A stretch of 64,000 nt of DNA from G965202915 sp965202915 (GCA_965202915.1 OZ241847.1:1178001-1242000); one strand, 5' to 3'; numbered from the stretch's first letter, positions 35,342-45,440 are shown. Notes: generated by a model from the sequence alone, not told the origin. Made by a program: numbers and translations.

Positions 35342-36507
35342 ATTTTTCCTTTCGCCGCCGTCACCGCTTTATTGGCCGCATCGGACAGACCGTCCGCCAG
35401 TATCAATTTCAGGCCGCTGTCCAGGAGTATTTTCTTGCCCTGGGTCACGTTAGTGCCCGCCAGCCTCACTACAACCGGGACTTCCACTCCCACGTCTTTA
35501 AAGGCCTTTACGACGCCATCCGCAATTAAGTCACAGCGTACAATTCCACCAAAAATATTGACCAGGATGGCGTCAACATTTTGATCTGATACGATCAATT
35601 TAAATGCCGCCGCCACCTTGTCCGCGGTTGTACCCCCGCCGACGTCGAGAAAGTTAGCCGGTTCTCCGCCGTGTAATTTGATAATATCCATGGTCGCCAT
35701 GGCCAGACCGGCACCGTTGACCATGCAGGCTATATTGCCGTCGAGGGTGACGTAATTCAGATCAAACTGCTTGGCAATGCTTTCCTTGTCGTCCTCCTGG
35801 GTAATATCGCGCCATTCTTCCAGATTGGATTGGCGGTATAGTGCGTTATCATCGATGCCAACTTTTGCATCCAGAATCTCCAAATCGCCGGCCTTATTAA
35901 TAGCCAATGGATTGATCTCCACCAGGCTCAAATCCTTTTCCACGAATAACCGATATAAATCATGCAATATGCCCGCAAGCTGTCGTCTTTGGTGTTTATC
36001 AAGACCCAGTGCAAATCCGATCTGGCGGTTTTGGAACTCCTGCAACCCCATAACCGGGTCGATGTGGACGTTGTGGATTCGTTTCGGCTCGGTGGCGGCG
36101 GTCTCCTCTATGTCGATACCGCCCGCACTTGAGGCCATAATTGCTATTCTGCGGCTGCCTCTGTCAACGATCATCCCCAGGTACAGTTCGGACGCTATAT
36201 CGACAATAGGCTGGATCAGCACGCAATTCACCGGTTGGCCGTCGCCCGGCGATTGTTTGGTGATCAATCGTGTCCCGATCATGTTGCCAACCACCTGCTC
36301 AAGCTCACCGATACCCTTGACCAGTTTTACGCCTCCGGCTTTGCCCCTGCCGCCGGCGTGTATCTGTGCCTTTACCACCCAGCCGTCGCCTCCCAATTCG
36401 GATGCAATGGCGAGCGCTTGTTTGGCAGAACGCGCCGGTTTCCCAGGGGAGACCGGAAGCCCATATTCTGCAAACAGTTTTTTTGCCTGATATTCGTGGA
36501 GATTCAT
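35338..36507 (-). CDS. sucC: Succinyl-CoA ligase, beta subunit
   Basis: A 389-residue ATP-grasp subunit pairing with SucD. It starts with MNLHEYQAKKLFAEYGLPV, has VVKAQIHAGGRGKAGGVKLV in the nucleotide site, and DVGGGTTADKVAAAFKLI with the conserved NIFGGIVRCD phosphate loop. Length is standard. It is first in the sucCD operon. No 2-oxoglutarate dehydrogenase genes lie upstream here, unlike in E. coli. Confidence 0.95.
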   Translation of the reverse strand: MNLHEYQAKKLFAEYGLPVSPGKPARSAKQALAIASELGGDGWVVKAQIHAGGRGKAGGVKLVKGIGELEQVVGNMIGTRLITKQSPGDGQPVNCVLIQPIVDIASELYLGMIVDRGSRRIAIMASSAGGIDIEETAATEPKRIHNVHIDPVMGLQEFQNRQIGFALGLDKHQRRQLAGILHDLYRLFVEKDLSLVEINPLAINKAGDLEILDAKVGIDDNALYRQSNLEEWRDITQEDDKESIAKQFDLNYVTLDGNIACMVNGAGLAMATMDIIKLHGGEPANFLDVGGGTTADKVAAAFKLIVSDQNVDAILVNIFGGIVRCDLIADGVVKAFKDVGVEVPVVVRLAGTNVTQGKKILLDSGLKLILADGLSDAANKAVTAAKGKM

Positions 36508-36752
36508 GATATACCGTGTACTGATGATACCTTTTGCCTTATGATTTGTCTATAATCTGGTCTGATACTTATACAATATCAGGAAATTAACCCGTTCAAT
36601 AGACTGACACCAGTCGTTGACCGGAGGTCATGCCCTTGAACGTCGGTGTCGTCGGTCTGTTTTATGGGTATTACCGTAATAATTGCTCACGTCCGGACGT
36701 GTGGGCGTTGGAAAAGGCCTATTTCCTGAGGAGGCATGGCTGATCATCCGGT

Positions 36753-38357
36753 ATGGAACACGAATCTATTCACGACTCTCATCTGCAGACGTCCTGGAAG
36801 GCATTATATTATTTTAATATTTATCGCCTGTTATTGTCGGGGTCTTTTGTTGCTTTATACTGGGCTGATAAATTGCCGCAGACCCTGGGCGTATACAGCC
36901 AGGCTTTATTCACCCAGGTCTCCCATGTTTATCTGTTTTGCGCCTTGCTATTCGGTTATTTCATCTCATTACGGCGGCCCGGATTACCCCTGCAGGTAGT
37001 AATTCATACGCTGGCGGATATTGCACTTTTGACCATACTCATATACGCCAGCCTGGGATTGGAAAGTGGTCTGGGCATGTTGTTGGTCATTGCCATAGCC
37101 GGAAACAGCATACTGACCACCAGAAAAATGGCCGTCTCAATTGCCGCCGTGGCGAGTTTGGCCATCCTGGCGGAAGAGACCTATGCCGAATTTACCCAGT
37201 TCTTCCCGCAGATTAATTACGTCCATGCCGGTTTACTGGGCATAACGTTTTTTATTATTTCGATAATCGGACAAGCGCTTGCGGCGAAGGTGAAACAAAG
37301 TGAAGAATTGGCAAGAAAACGAGCGATAGATTTAAAGCATCTATTACAGCTTAATGAATTTATCGTGCATAGAATGCAGACCGGAATACTTACTATTGAT
37401 AGTGAAGGCAGGATTGAATTATGTAATCAAGCCGCGCAAAACATGTTCAATAGTGACCACGTCCGGGGCCGTAAATTGGAACAAGTCTCAGTGGAGATAT
37501 ATCACAATCTCGACAAATGGAAGCATGGCGGGAGCGGGAACAACGTCATTATTAATCTGGAAGAGTCCGGTATTGATATACAGCTTACCTTTTCAAGGTT
37601 ATCAATTGAGTCGGACTCCGACGTTCTGGTGTTTATGGAAGATATAGCATCGTTGAAACAATCCGTACAGCAAATGAAGGTCGCATCATTAGGCAGATTA
37701 GCCGCCAGTATTGCCCATGAAGTAAGGAATCCCCTGGGAGCGATTAGCAATGCGGGCCAGTTATTATCGGAGTCATCCAGTATCAGCGCCGAGGATAAAA
37801 AACTCAGTGCCATTATTCAGCAACACTCAAAAAGAGTGAACAATATTATTGAAAATGTGATGAGTATAAGCCGCCGTGAACGCAGTATCCCGCAGGATAT
37901 CGCGCTTTATGGCTGGCTGCAGGATTTTATTGAACAATTGCAGGCTCGTCAGAATTTCGATAATACCAATGTCACTCTGACGACGGACGGACGTGACTTG
38001 TGCGTCAAAATGGACTCTGTCCAACTTGAGCAGGTATTATCCAATCTTTGTGAGAATGCACTTCGTTACAGCAAGCGTAAACCTTTAATAGAATTAAAAT
38101 GCGGGACCAGGCGGGATACTGCAAGGCCGTACCTGGACGTTATCGATCAAGGCAACGGCATCAGTGACCAGGTTGCGGGGCAGTTATTTGAACCTTTTTT
38201 CACCACCGAACGCGAGGGTTCGGGAATGGGGTTGTATATTGCGCGGGAACTCTGTGACGCTAATCACGCCGATTTGACTCTTTATTCAAACACCGACCGG
38301 GGATGTTGTTTCAGGATCACTTTTCCTCACCCGGATAAACAATATAAGATGATTTAA
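36753..38357 (+). CDS. pilS: Sensor histidine kinase PilS-like
   Basis: A 534-residue membrane kinase. Residues about 20-185 contain six membrane segments, residues about 205-300 a PAS-like sensor domain, followed by the HisKA dimerisation helix LGRLAASIAHEVRNPLGAIS with the phosphorylated His, and the HATPase domain (NLCENALRYS, DQGNGIS, REGSGMGLYI). Layout and partnership with an NtrC-type regulator match PilS of type IV pilus control. The stop overlaps the pilR ATG by one base (TAATG). No pilin gene is in view, so the target genes are inferred. Confidence 0.88.
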   Translation: MEHESIHDSHLQTSWKALYYFNIYRLLLSGSFVALYWADKLPQTLGVYSQALFTQVSHVYLFCALLFGYFISLRRPGLPLQVVIHTLADIALLTILIYASLGLESGLGMLLVIAIAGNSILTTRKMAVSIAAVASLAILAEETYAEFTQFFPQINYVHAGLLGITFFIISIIGQALAAKVKQSEELARKRAIDLKHLLQLNEFIVHRMQTGILTIDSEGRIELCNQAAQNMFNSDHVRGRKLEQVSVEIYHNLDKWKHGGSGNNVIINLEESGIDIQLTFSRLSIESDSDVLVFMEDIASLKQSVQQMKVASLGRLAASIAHEVRNPLGAISNAGQLLSESSSISAEDKKLSAIIQQHSKRVNNIIENVMSISRRERSIPQDIALYGWLQDFIEQLQARQNFDNTNVTLTTDGRDLCVKMDSVQLEQVLSNLCENALRYSKRKPLIELKCGTRRDTARPYLDVIDQGNGISDQVAGQLFEPFFTTEREGSGMGLYIARELCDANHADLTLYSNTDRGCCFRITFPHPDKQYKMI

Positions 38358-39670
38358 TGAAAAAGCCGCTGGCATTGATTATCGATGATGAGCCGGATAT
38401 CCGTGAATTATTGGAAATTACGCTGGAGCGTATCAAGGTCGACTGCATTTGTGCGGGGAACCTGAGTGACGCCAAAAAAAGTCTGACAAAAAATAATTTC
38501 GATATTTGTTTGACCGATATGCGCCTGCCGGACGGTAACGGTCTGGAGTTTGTTGATTATTGCCAACGCCATTTTCCCAGCATGCCGATAGCGGTATTAA
38601 CGGCGCACGGCAATATGGAATCGGCGATACAGGCGTTAAAATCCGGGGCATTTGATTTTTTAAGCAAGCCGGTTGATCTGAATACATTAAGGACGATTGT
38701 AAAAAACGCGCTGAATCTGGATAAGGTCGAGGATACCACCAGACATCGATTAATCGGTACCAGCGTGCAAATACAGGAATTAGTACAAACTATCATTAAA
38801 GTCGCAAGAAGCCAGGCGCCGATTTGTATCAGTGGCGAATCCGGAACCGGTAAAGAACTGGTCGCCAATATGATCCACGCACACAGTCCCAGGGCCCATA
38901 AACCATTTATCCCGATCAACTGCGGTGCCATACCGAATGATCTGCTGGAAAGCGAGTTATTTGGCCACGTTAAAGGCAGTTTTACCGGCGCCGTTAGCGA
39001 TAAAAACGGGCTGTTCAGGTCCGCCGAAGGCGGCACCCTGTTTTTGGATGAAATTGCCGAATTACCGCAACATATGCAGGTCAAACTGTTGCGTTCCATA
39101 CAGGAGAAAGCAATCAGACCGGTGGGCCTGCAAGAAGAAATTAACGTTGACGTCCGAATATTAAGCGCGACCAATAAAGACTTGCAGAAGCAGGTTAATG
39201 CGGGCCAGTTCAGGCAGGATCTTTATTATCGCGTCAATGTTATTAATGTGCGCCTCCCCCCCCTCAGGGAGCGAAAACAGGATATAGGTGCGCTGGTTGA
39301 TCATCTGTTGCAAAGAATAGCGGCCAAGGAATTGGTGGCGTGTCCTGAAATATCGAAAGCAGCCTTAAATCATCTACAGGAATATTCATTTCCGGGCAAT
39401 GTAAGAGAGCTGGAAAATATACTGGAAAGGGCGGTTGCCATGTGCGGAGAAGAGCTTATCGAGAAAGATGATCTGAATATTCAAACTGAGGTCAACGGCG
39501 ACCCGCTTGGTGAGAATGGCAATCTGGATTCCGTATTAATGGAAGTGGAGCGCAAACGAATACTCGATGCACTGGAAAAAACCGGCGGCAACAAAACGGC
39601 GGCGGCCAAACTGCTGAGAATAAGTTTCAGGGCATTAAGATACAGACTTGCAAAATTGGGTCTGGACTGA
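38357..39670 (+). CDS. pilR: Sigma-54-dependent response regulator PilR-like
   Basis: A 437-residue NtrC-family activator. Receiver domain (LIIDDEPDIREL; phospho-Asp in FDICLTDMRLPDGNG), sigma-54 AAA domain with Walker A GESGTGKELVA, the GSFTGA loop that contacts sigma-54, and LFLDEIAELP; C-terminal Fis-type HTH (KTGGNKTAAAKLLRIS). It would activate RpoN-dependent promoters, classically pilA. It is translationally coupled to pilS. Confidence 0.92.
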   Translation: MKKPLALIIDDEPDIRELLEITLERIKVDCICAGNLSDAKKSLTKNNFDICLTDMRLPDGNGLEFVDYCQRHFPSMPIAVLTAHGNMESAIQALKSGAFDFLSKPVDLNTLRTIVKNALNLDKVEDTTRHRLIGTSVQIQELVQTIIKVARSQAPICISGESGTGKELVANMIHAHSPRAHKPFIPINCGAIPNDLLESELFGHVKGSFTGAVSDKNGLFRSAEGGTLFLDEIAELPQHMQVKLLRSIQEKAIRPVGLQEEINVDVRILSATNKDLQKQVNAGQFRQDLYYRVNVINVRLPPLRERKQDIGALVDHLLQRIAAKELVACPEISKAALNHLQEYSFPGNVRELENILERAVAMCGEELIEKDDLNIQTEVNGDPLGENGNLDSVLMEVERKRILDALEKTGGNKTAAAKLLRISFRALRYRLAKLGLD

Positions 39671-39685
39671 AATTTTGCATTTTAG

Positions 39686-41692
39686 ATGAACGCTCAGTCC
39701 GCCACGTTTGCCGAAAACAAATGGATACATGCATGTGTGGTTGCCGTAATAATCTTCATAATTTATATAGGGAGTGCGCCCAATTCGGTTGTGCTGGAAG
39801 ATGACGGCTATTTTGTGCTGGCGTCCTATTTTAATGGCATAGCACATCCCCCGGGTTATCCTTTATTTACATTGCTTGGGCATCTGGCCACTTACCTGCC
39901 GGTCGGTGACGTCGCCTTCAGGGTGCACTTATTGAGCGGTTTATTTGGGGCCCTGGCCTGTTTATCAATCTGGTTGATCGTTTATGAATACCTGCCTGAT
40001 CTTACAAGCGCTTCTATAGCCGCCATAAGTTTCGGTCTTTCCGGCGTATTTTGGTCTCAATCGATTATCGCCGAGGTATATACTCTTAATGTATTCTTAT
40101 TTTACGCGCTGTTGCTGCTGGCCATCATTAATCTGAAGCACAATGGTAGCCGTAAGATTCTGGTATCGTTGGCAATATTATACGGACTGGCGTTATCGAA
40201 TCACTGGCCTCTGATCATTTTATCATCTCCCGGGTTGTTGATATTAATATGGTGCCGCAGACAAAAATTCATCGCTTCCCTCCCCCATATGATCGTCGGT
40301 TTCGCGGCGGGCCTGTTGCCGTATGCATGGATGGTGTTGCGCTCCCAAACGGACCCGCAGATCAGCTTCTTTGGCGCGATAGAATCATGGTCCGATTTCT
40401 GGTTTTATCTCAGCAGGGAAGCCTATGCCGGACAGGATCATAGTCCAAGCGCAGGCTGGCTGGATAAACTGTCTTTCATCGGATTTCTTGGCCAGGAGCT
40501 CAAAAATCAATTTGGATATTTTGGTTTGGGGCTGATGCTGACCGGTTTTATCGGCCAATGGAAAAAATGGCCTTTATCTTTTTGTGCGGCATTAACGATG
40601 ATTTTTATTGGCAATACTTTATTGTTAATTTTGCTGCTTGGCTTTGATTTTGATTTACTCCACCGCAATATATTTAGAGTGTACCCACTCATTGCATATG
40701 CCGCGTGTGCGATATGGATTGCGCTGGGCGCCACCATGATGATGGATTTTCTTTGTCGGAATTACTCTTTCAAGCCGGATCCCAAGCTGGTCAAAACCGG
40801 CGTGGCCATATTATTGCTGGTTCCAATATTTATATATGGCGCCACCGAAAATTACCGTGCCGGCGACAGATGGGCCATCGATTATGCAGAGACGATTTTA
40901 AACGGCCTGGAACAAAACGCCGTTTTATTTGCCCAGGGCGATCTGGATACGGGCTCCCTCATCTATGCAAATAAAATATTGGGTGTGCGTCCGGACGTCA
41001 CGATTTACAACAGCAAGGGGGTATTATTATCCAACAGGATTTTTTCGCCGATCCACGACGGCCAATCGGAGAGAGATCGAAAAATTGACGAATTTATCAA
41101 GGCCGGTAAATATCCGATCTACTATACCTACGAATTGTCTCATAATTATGGCATTGTCGATTATGGTTTGTACCGCAGGGTTTATATGGATGCCTTATCA
41201 GGGCATAATCAGGCAACCCTGACGCCCGCGAACAGGGATTATTTAACGCGGCTTCTTTCCGGGCAAGAACCCCGCGACAGATGGGAAAATATGCATTATA
41301 AACTGATCATTAATGACTATTGTCGTCTCATACTCAATATATCCGGCTTCAATAACACGGTGAACGCCGGCGAACCCTCCCATGACAAATTGATAAGCCA
41401 GGTATGCCATATGTATCATGGCAAGATGGAATATGCTCAATTACTACTAAAACGGCAGCGGCCGGATTGGGAATTGATACAGTCACTTTTGGATGCCGCC
41501 CGGGGCCTGCGGGGGCAGGCGGTATTGAAATCGGATCTGGCGAAACTGGATTATCTGCAAGCTGAACTGTTTTATCGCACCGGTGATACGGCGGCGGCGA
41601 TGAAATATTATCAAAGCTGCATTGCAGCCTGGGACCACCCGGATAATCCGGCAATAACAAAAATTGACGAATTAACCGCAATCCAAAACTGA
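39686..41692 (+). CDS. DUF2723-type membrane protein
   Basis: A 668-residue integral membrane protein with about eleven helices in the first 400 residues and a soluble C-terminal part with TPR-like character (LAKLDYLQAELFYRTGDTAAAMKYY). The start SVVLEDDGYFVLASYFNGIAHPPGYPLF holds the acidic pair and the HPPGYP motif of DUF2723/glycosyltransferase-39-like proteins (GT-C fold), which move sugars from lipid carriers. Substrate is unknown. It begins 15 bases after pilR. Confidence 0.85.
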   Translation: MNAQSATFAENKWIHACVVAVIIFIIYIGSAPNSVVLEDDGYFVLASYFNGIAHPPGYPLFTLLGHLATYLPVGDVAFRVHLLSGLFGALACLSIWLIVYEYLPDLTSASIAAISFGLSGVFWSQSIIAEVYTLNVFLFYALLLLAIINLKHNGSRKILVSLAILYGLALSNHWPLIILSSPGLLILIWCRRQKFIASLPHMIVGFAAGLLPYAWMVLRSQTDPQISFFGAIESWSDFWFYLSREAYAGQDHSPSAGWLDKLSFIGFLGQELKNQFGYFGLGLMLTGFIGQWKKWPLSFCAALTMIFIGNTLLLILLLGFDFDLLHRNIFRVYPLIAYAACAIWIALGATMMMDFLCRNYSFKPDPKLVKTGVAILLLVPIFIYGATENYRAGDRWAIDYAETILNGLEQNAVLFAQGDLDTGSLIYANKILGVRPDVTIYNSKGVLLSNRIFSPIHDGQSERDRKIDEFIKAGKYPIYYTYELSHNYGIVDYGLYRRVYMDALSGHNQATLTPANRDYLTRLLSGQEPRDRWENMHYKLIINDYCRLILNISGFNNTVNAGEPSHDKLISQVCHMYHGKMEYAQLLLKRQRPDWELIQSLLDAARGLRGQAVLKSDLAKLDYLQAELFYRTGDTAAAMKYYQSCIAAWDHPDNPAITKIDELTAIQN

Positions 41693-41695
41693 TCC

Positions 41696-42061
41696 ATGGA
41701 TCGCCCCCCTCCAAGACCGGTCTCTATTGAACTGCATCAGCAATCTCGCGTACTTGAGGTTGTCTTTGATGATGATTGCAGGTTCGAAATGTCCTGTGAA
41801 TATTTACGAGTATATTCTCCGTCGGCGGAAGTGCGCGGCCATGGCCCCGGTCAGGAAGTGCTCCAGACCGGCAAAGAAGGGGTGAATATTGCCAGGTTGG
41901 AACCGGTCGGAAATTATGCGATCAAAATACACTTCGATGACGGCCACAACACCGGTTTGTATTCATGGTCATATCTTTATGAACTCGGCGCGGGCAAAGA
42001 GAAAAACTGGCGGGATTATCTTGCTAAGTTAAAACAGGCCGGCTACCGGCGGCAATCATGA
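41696..42061 (+). CDS. DUF971 (gamma-butyrobetaine hydroxylase N-terminal-like) protein
   Basis: A 121-residue stand-alone DUF971 domain: CRFEMSCEYLRVYSPSAEVRG followed by VNIARLEPVGNYAIKIHFDDGH and GLYSWSYLYELG, all typical of the family. Homologous domains occur at the N-terminus of gamma-butyrobetaine hydroxylase and in proteins linked to Fe-S assembly. Its stop overlaps the ubiE start by four bases (ATGA), a common neighbourhood. Confidence 0.88.
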   Translation: MDRPPPRPVSIELHQQSRVLEVVFDDDCRFEMSCEYLRVYSPSAEVRGHGPGQEVLQTGKEGVNIARLEPVGNYAIKIHFDDGHNTGLYSWSYLYELGAGKEKNWRDYLAKLKQAGYRRQS

Positions 42062-42819
42062 TTGAAAAATATGAACCGGACCAACGCACTGATTTTGGCT
42101 ACCAGCGGGTAAGCGCCGATGAAAAGACAAATCGGGTACAAAAAGTATTCAGCTCAGTCGCATCAAAATATGATCTTATGAATGCCTTAATGTCTTTGGG
42201 GATGCATCATTTTTGGAAACGTCAAGCCGTTCATATGGCAAACCTGCGTCCGGATTCACAAATACTCGACCTTGCCTGCGGAACCGGTGACGTGGCGATA
42301 TTGATGACAAATAAACTTATGGCTCGCGGCAATATAACCCTGTGTGATATCAATGCCGATATGCTTGCTCAAAGCAAAGATCGGTGCGTCGACAACGGCG
42401 TCATAACCGGGGTCAATTTCGTCCGGGGCAACGCGGAAAACCTGCCGTTCACTGACAATAGTTTTGACTTGATCACAATTGCATTCGGCCTGCGTAACGT
42501 CACCGATAAAAATCGGGCGCTGATCTCCATGTATGAAAAACTCAGGTTTGGCGGTCAATTACTGATCCTGGAATTTTCCAGGATGGTGCCGCCAATATTG
42601 TCTCGGTTGTATGACCGATATTCTTTTGGGGTGATCCCATGGCTGGGAAAAACCATAGTCGGGGATGAATCAAGCTATCGCTATCTGGTGGAGTCAATTC
42701 GCATGCATCCCGATCAATCCGCCTTATCCGCCATGTTGGAGTCGGTCGGGTATGACAGGGTTGATTATATTAATTTATCCGCCGGCATAGTTGCGATTCA
42801 CAGGGGATACAAATTGTGA
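42058..42819 (+). CDS. ubiE: Ubiquinone/menaquinone C-methyltransferase
   Basis: A 253-residue SAM-dependent methyltransferase that C-methylates the quinone ring precursor. The SAM motif ILDLACGTGDVAILM, the SSVASKYDLMNALMSLGMHHFWKR N-terminal signature and FGLRNVTDKNRAL are diagnostic. It is first of the coupled ubiE-ubiJ-ubiB set; the next gene overlaps its stop by four bases (GTGA). Confidence 0.95.
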   Translation: MIEKYEPDQRTDFGYQRVSADEKTNRVQKVFSSVASKYDLMNALMSLGMHHFWKRQAVHMANLRPDSQILDLACGTGDVAILMTNKLMARGNITLCDINADMLAQSKDRCVDNGVITGVNFVRGNAENLPFTDNSFDLITIAFGLRNVTDKNRALISMYEKLRFGGQLLILEFSRMVPPILSRLYDRYSFGVIPWLGKTIVGDESSYRYLVESIRMHPDQSALSAMLESVGYDRVDYINLSAGIVAIHRGYKL

Positions 42820-43454
42820 CGGGTGCCTCATCGCATGATGCCTCCAATGCCTGGGTGGAAGCACTGCAAAGATTAATCAACAGGCTCCTGGGTCTGGATG
42901 AAGAAATCCTGCATGCCTTGCAACGCCTATCCGGCAAGATCATTTTTATTGATATTATTAACTCAGACCTGCATTTCTACATCTTATTCAGGCCGAAAGG
43001 GGTAAGCATCAAATCCGACATTTCAGGCAAACCTGACGTGCGCGTCCGGGGCCACCCCGGCAGTTTGCTTGCGGCCCTGTTTGCAGGAAAAGGGGATAAC
43101 GCCGTTCATGGAGATCTTGAGATAATCGGCGACGTCAACGTGATCCAAACCTTTCAAAACATCATGTTTGAATTTGACCCGGACTGGCAGGAACCGGTTT
43201 CCCGATTGCTGGGCGATGGGATCACCCATCAACTCGCGCGCTTGCTGGAGACCGTAAGGAAACGCAGTCTGGATAACCGGGATCATTTAATGATGGAGAT
43301 CAGTGAATATCTGCGCTTTGAAAAAAAGATTGTGCCCGATGCATCGGAAATAGAGGAATTCAACGCGGCCGTCGCCGAGCTCAGGAGCGCAACCGATATT
43401 ATCGAAAAGCGGATAGAAAAGCTCGAGAAATCAAACACAACCGGGGCACGATGA
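42816..43454 (+). CDS. ubiJ: Ubiquinone biosynthesis accessory factor UbiJ
   Basis: A 212-residue protein with an SCP2-like lipid-binding domain at about 20-115 (LLAALFAGKGDNAVHGDLEIIG) and a C-terminal coiled coil (FNAAVAELRSATDIIEKRIEKLE), the arrangement of UbiJ, which holds lipid intermediates for the Ubi metabolon. It lies between ubiE and ubiB as in E. coli. Confidence 0.93.
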   Translation: MTGASSHDASNAWVEALQRLINRLLGLDEEILHALQRLSGKIIFIDIINSDLHFYILFRPKGVSIKSDISGKPDVRVRGHPGSLLAALFAGKGDNAVHGDLEIIGDVNVIQTFQNIMFEFDPDWQEPVSRLLGDGITHQLARLLETVRKRSLDNRDHLMMEISEYLRFEKKIVPDASEIEEFNAAVAELRSATDIIEKRIEKLEKSNTTGAR

Positions 43455-43458
43455 AATA

Positions 43459-45114
43459 ATGGGGCGCATATTCAGCCTGCTCGCCATTCAGCGGGTATTG
43501 ATCAAATACAGATTGGATGAAATTATATTCGCCACCCATTTGTTTCGTTCGGTGCGCCTTTTACAATACCTGATGCCATGGAACTGGTTGCCGAAAATCA
43601 ATCAGCCCAGGGCGGTGCGATTTCGCCGCGCATTGGAAGATCTGGGCCCCATCTACGTCAAACTCGGCCAAATAATCTCCACTCGCCGCGATTTGGTGCC
43701 CGAGGATATTGCCGAGGAATTTGCCAAGTTACAAGACCGCGTCTCTCCCTTTCCGGGACACATTGCGCGCCAGATTATTGAAAAAGCCTATGCCGCCAAA
43801 TTGGAGGACGTGTTTCTCGAATTTGATGAAACGCCATTGGCATCGGCATCGATTGCCCAGGTACACGCGGCCAAATTAAAGAATGGTCAGGAATACATCG
43901 TCAAGGTGATTCGCCCGGATATCGAGAAATACATCAGGCGGGACCTGGACCTGATTTATTTTCTGGCCAGGCAGGCGGAAAAATACTATCCCGAAGGCCG
44001 GACGCTTGGCTTTACCGGCGCGGTAAAGGAATTTGAGAATACCTTGATATCTGAGCTTGATCTGCAACGCGAGGCGGCAAATGCTTCCCAACTCAGACGC
44101 AATTTTATGGATGAACCGCAATACTATGTGCCCAAGGTGAATTGGGGATTAACCAGGAAAAATGTATTGGTGGTCGAGAGAGTTTCAGGTATTTCGATCA
44201 GTGATATCAGTGCGTTAAAGCAGGCCGGAATCGATCTAAAATGGTTGGCGGAATTTGGAGTGGAAATATTTTTTACCCAGGTTTTTCGTGATAATTTCTT
44301 TCACGCCGACATGCATCCCGGCAATATTTTTGTCACCAAACCGGAGCGGAGCACCCCGGCCAGGATAATGGTGGTTGATTTTGGCATAATGAGTTCACTG
44401 ACTGAATTTGATCAGCGTTATCTCTCCGAAAACCTGCTGGCCTTTTTAGACCGGGATTACCAGCGCATTGCCGAGCTTCACGTCGAATCCGGCTGGGTGC
44501 CCGCCGGGACCCGCATAGACGAATTGGAATTTGCCATACGCACGGTATCTGAGCCGTTGCTTAACAGACCCATCAGGGAAATATCAATCGGTGAACTGCT
44601 GGGACGTTTATTTCGTATTGCACAGAGTTTTAACGTCGAGATCATGCCGCAATTAATTTTATTGCAAAAAACAATTATTAATATTGAAGGGATAAGCAGA
44701 CAATTATATCCGGACCTGGACCTGTGGGAAAACGCGCGTCCTCAAATGAAACGCTGGATGAGTCAACGCGTCGGCATCAAGGGCCTGGCCAAGGGAATGG
44801 CAAAAAACATTCCGCATTGGATCGATCGCCTGCCGGACTTGCCGAACAAAGTGATCGATTTAGTTGAAAAGCTGCGTGACGGCAAAATAGAACTGGAAAA
44901 CAAATCCAAGGAAATAGAACGCCTGCGGGAGGAAATGCGCATTTATAACAGGCGCGTCATTATGGCGGTAATTGGTTCCGGTTTATTACTATCCGCGGCC
45001 ATCATCTATGGTTTGGACAATTACCTGCCGGTAATGGTGGCGGGCGTGCCGGTGATATCATGGGTGGCGGGGATATTGGGAGCATATCTACTGTTAGGCT
45101 CCGTTAGTGATTGA
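43459..45114 (+). CDS. ubiB: UbiB-type ABC1/ADCK kinase-like protein
   Basis: A 551-residue atypical kinase-like ATPase needed for ubiquinone synthesis. KxGQ motif in VKLGQIISTRRDL, the Ala-rich loop ASASIAQVHAA, FFHADMHPGNIFV and the metal-binding VVDFGIMS are present. The C-terminus has two membrane helices (VIMAVIGSGLLLSAAIIYGL and MVAGVPVISWVAGILGAYLL) that anchor it. It starts five bases after ubiJ and ends the operon. Confidence 0.95.
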   Translation: MGRIFSLLAIQRVLIKYRLDEIIFATHLFRSVRLLQYLMPWNWLPKINQPRAVRFRRALEDLGPIYVKLGQIISTRRDLVPEDIAEEFAKLQDRVSPFPGHIARQIIEKAYAAKLEDVFLEFDETPLASASIAQVHAAKLKNGQEYIVKVIRPDIEKYIRRDLDLIYFLARQAEKYYPEGRTLGFTGAVKEFENTLISELDLQREAANASQLRRNFMDEPQYYVPKVNWGLTRKNVLVVERVSGISISDISALKQAGIDLKWLAEFGVEIFFTQVFRDNFFHADMHPGNIFVTKPERSTPARIMVVDFGIMSSLTEFDQRYLSENLLAFLDRDYQRIAELHVESGWVPAGTRIDELEFAIRTVSEPLLNRPIREISIGELLGRLFRIAQSFNVEIMPQLILLQKTIINIEGISRQLYPDLDLWENARPQMKRWMSQRVGIKGLAKGMAKNIPHWIDRLPDLPNKVIDLVEKLRDGKIELENKSKEIERLREEMRIYNRRVIMAVIGSGLLLSAAIIYGLDNYLPVMVAGVPVISWVAGILGAYLLLGSVSD

Positions 45115-45271
45115 GATAAAAATCCTATTTGAATGAGTAGCCGCGATGAACTTTACATGATCATTTGAGGTTAAATGATTGAGTAAAGCCGCGGCCTTTA
45201 TCGGGAGTGCACGTATTTTTGTCCGGGCGTACAAATACCGCGGTTTGCCACCAAAGGATGGCCGGGTCTGA

Positions 45272-45405
45272 CTATTCCTCGCTGAGCAACGCGGCTTCCA
45301 CTCCTATTTTATCCTCTTGCCCGATCAAAGTCTCAATCAATCCCAACGCAAAATCCATTGCGGTCGCGGGCTCGCGGGAAATCATCACCCAGCCGTCTCT
45401 CACAA
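45272..45405 (-). pseudogene. DJ-1/PfpI-family C-terminal fragment
   Basis: The minus strand reads VRDGWVMISREPATAMDFAL then GLIETLIGQEDKIGVEAALL before the stop, matching the last strand and helix of DJ-1/ThiJ/PfpI proteins, where ITSRGPGTA is usual. The rest of the gene is replaced at 45406 by a 35-base repeat and transposase sequence, so the gene was cut by an insertion. Confidence 0.65.
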
Positions 45406-45440
45406 GAGTTATAACTGAATCTGGTGTTTGAGGAATTGAA
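45406..45440. repeat. 35-base exact repeat (partner 61485-61519)
   Basis: The block from GAGTTATAACTG to TTTGAGGAATTGAA occurs identically at 61.5 kb. In both places it is followed on the plus-strand side by IS256-family transposase sequence, so it is probably an insertion-sequence end or a shared piece of one element. Confidence 0.85.

Noticed and set aside
45115..45271. Possible tRNA or small RNA after ubiB
   Set aside because: A short GCCGCGGC palindrome is present but no cloverleaf or clear hairpin with T-run could be drawn.
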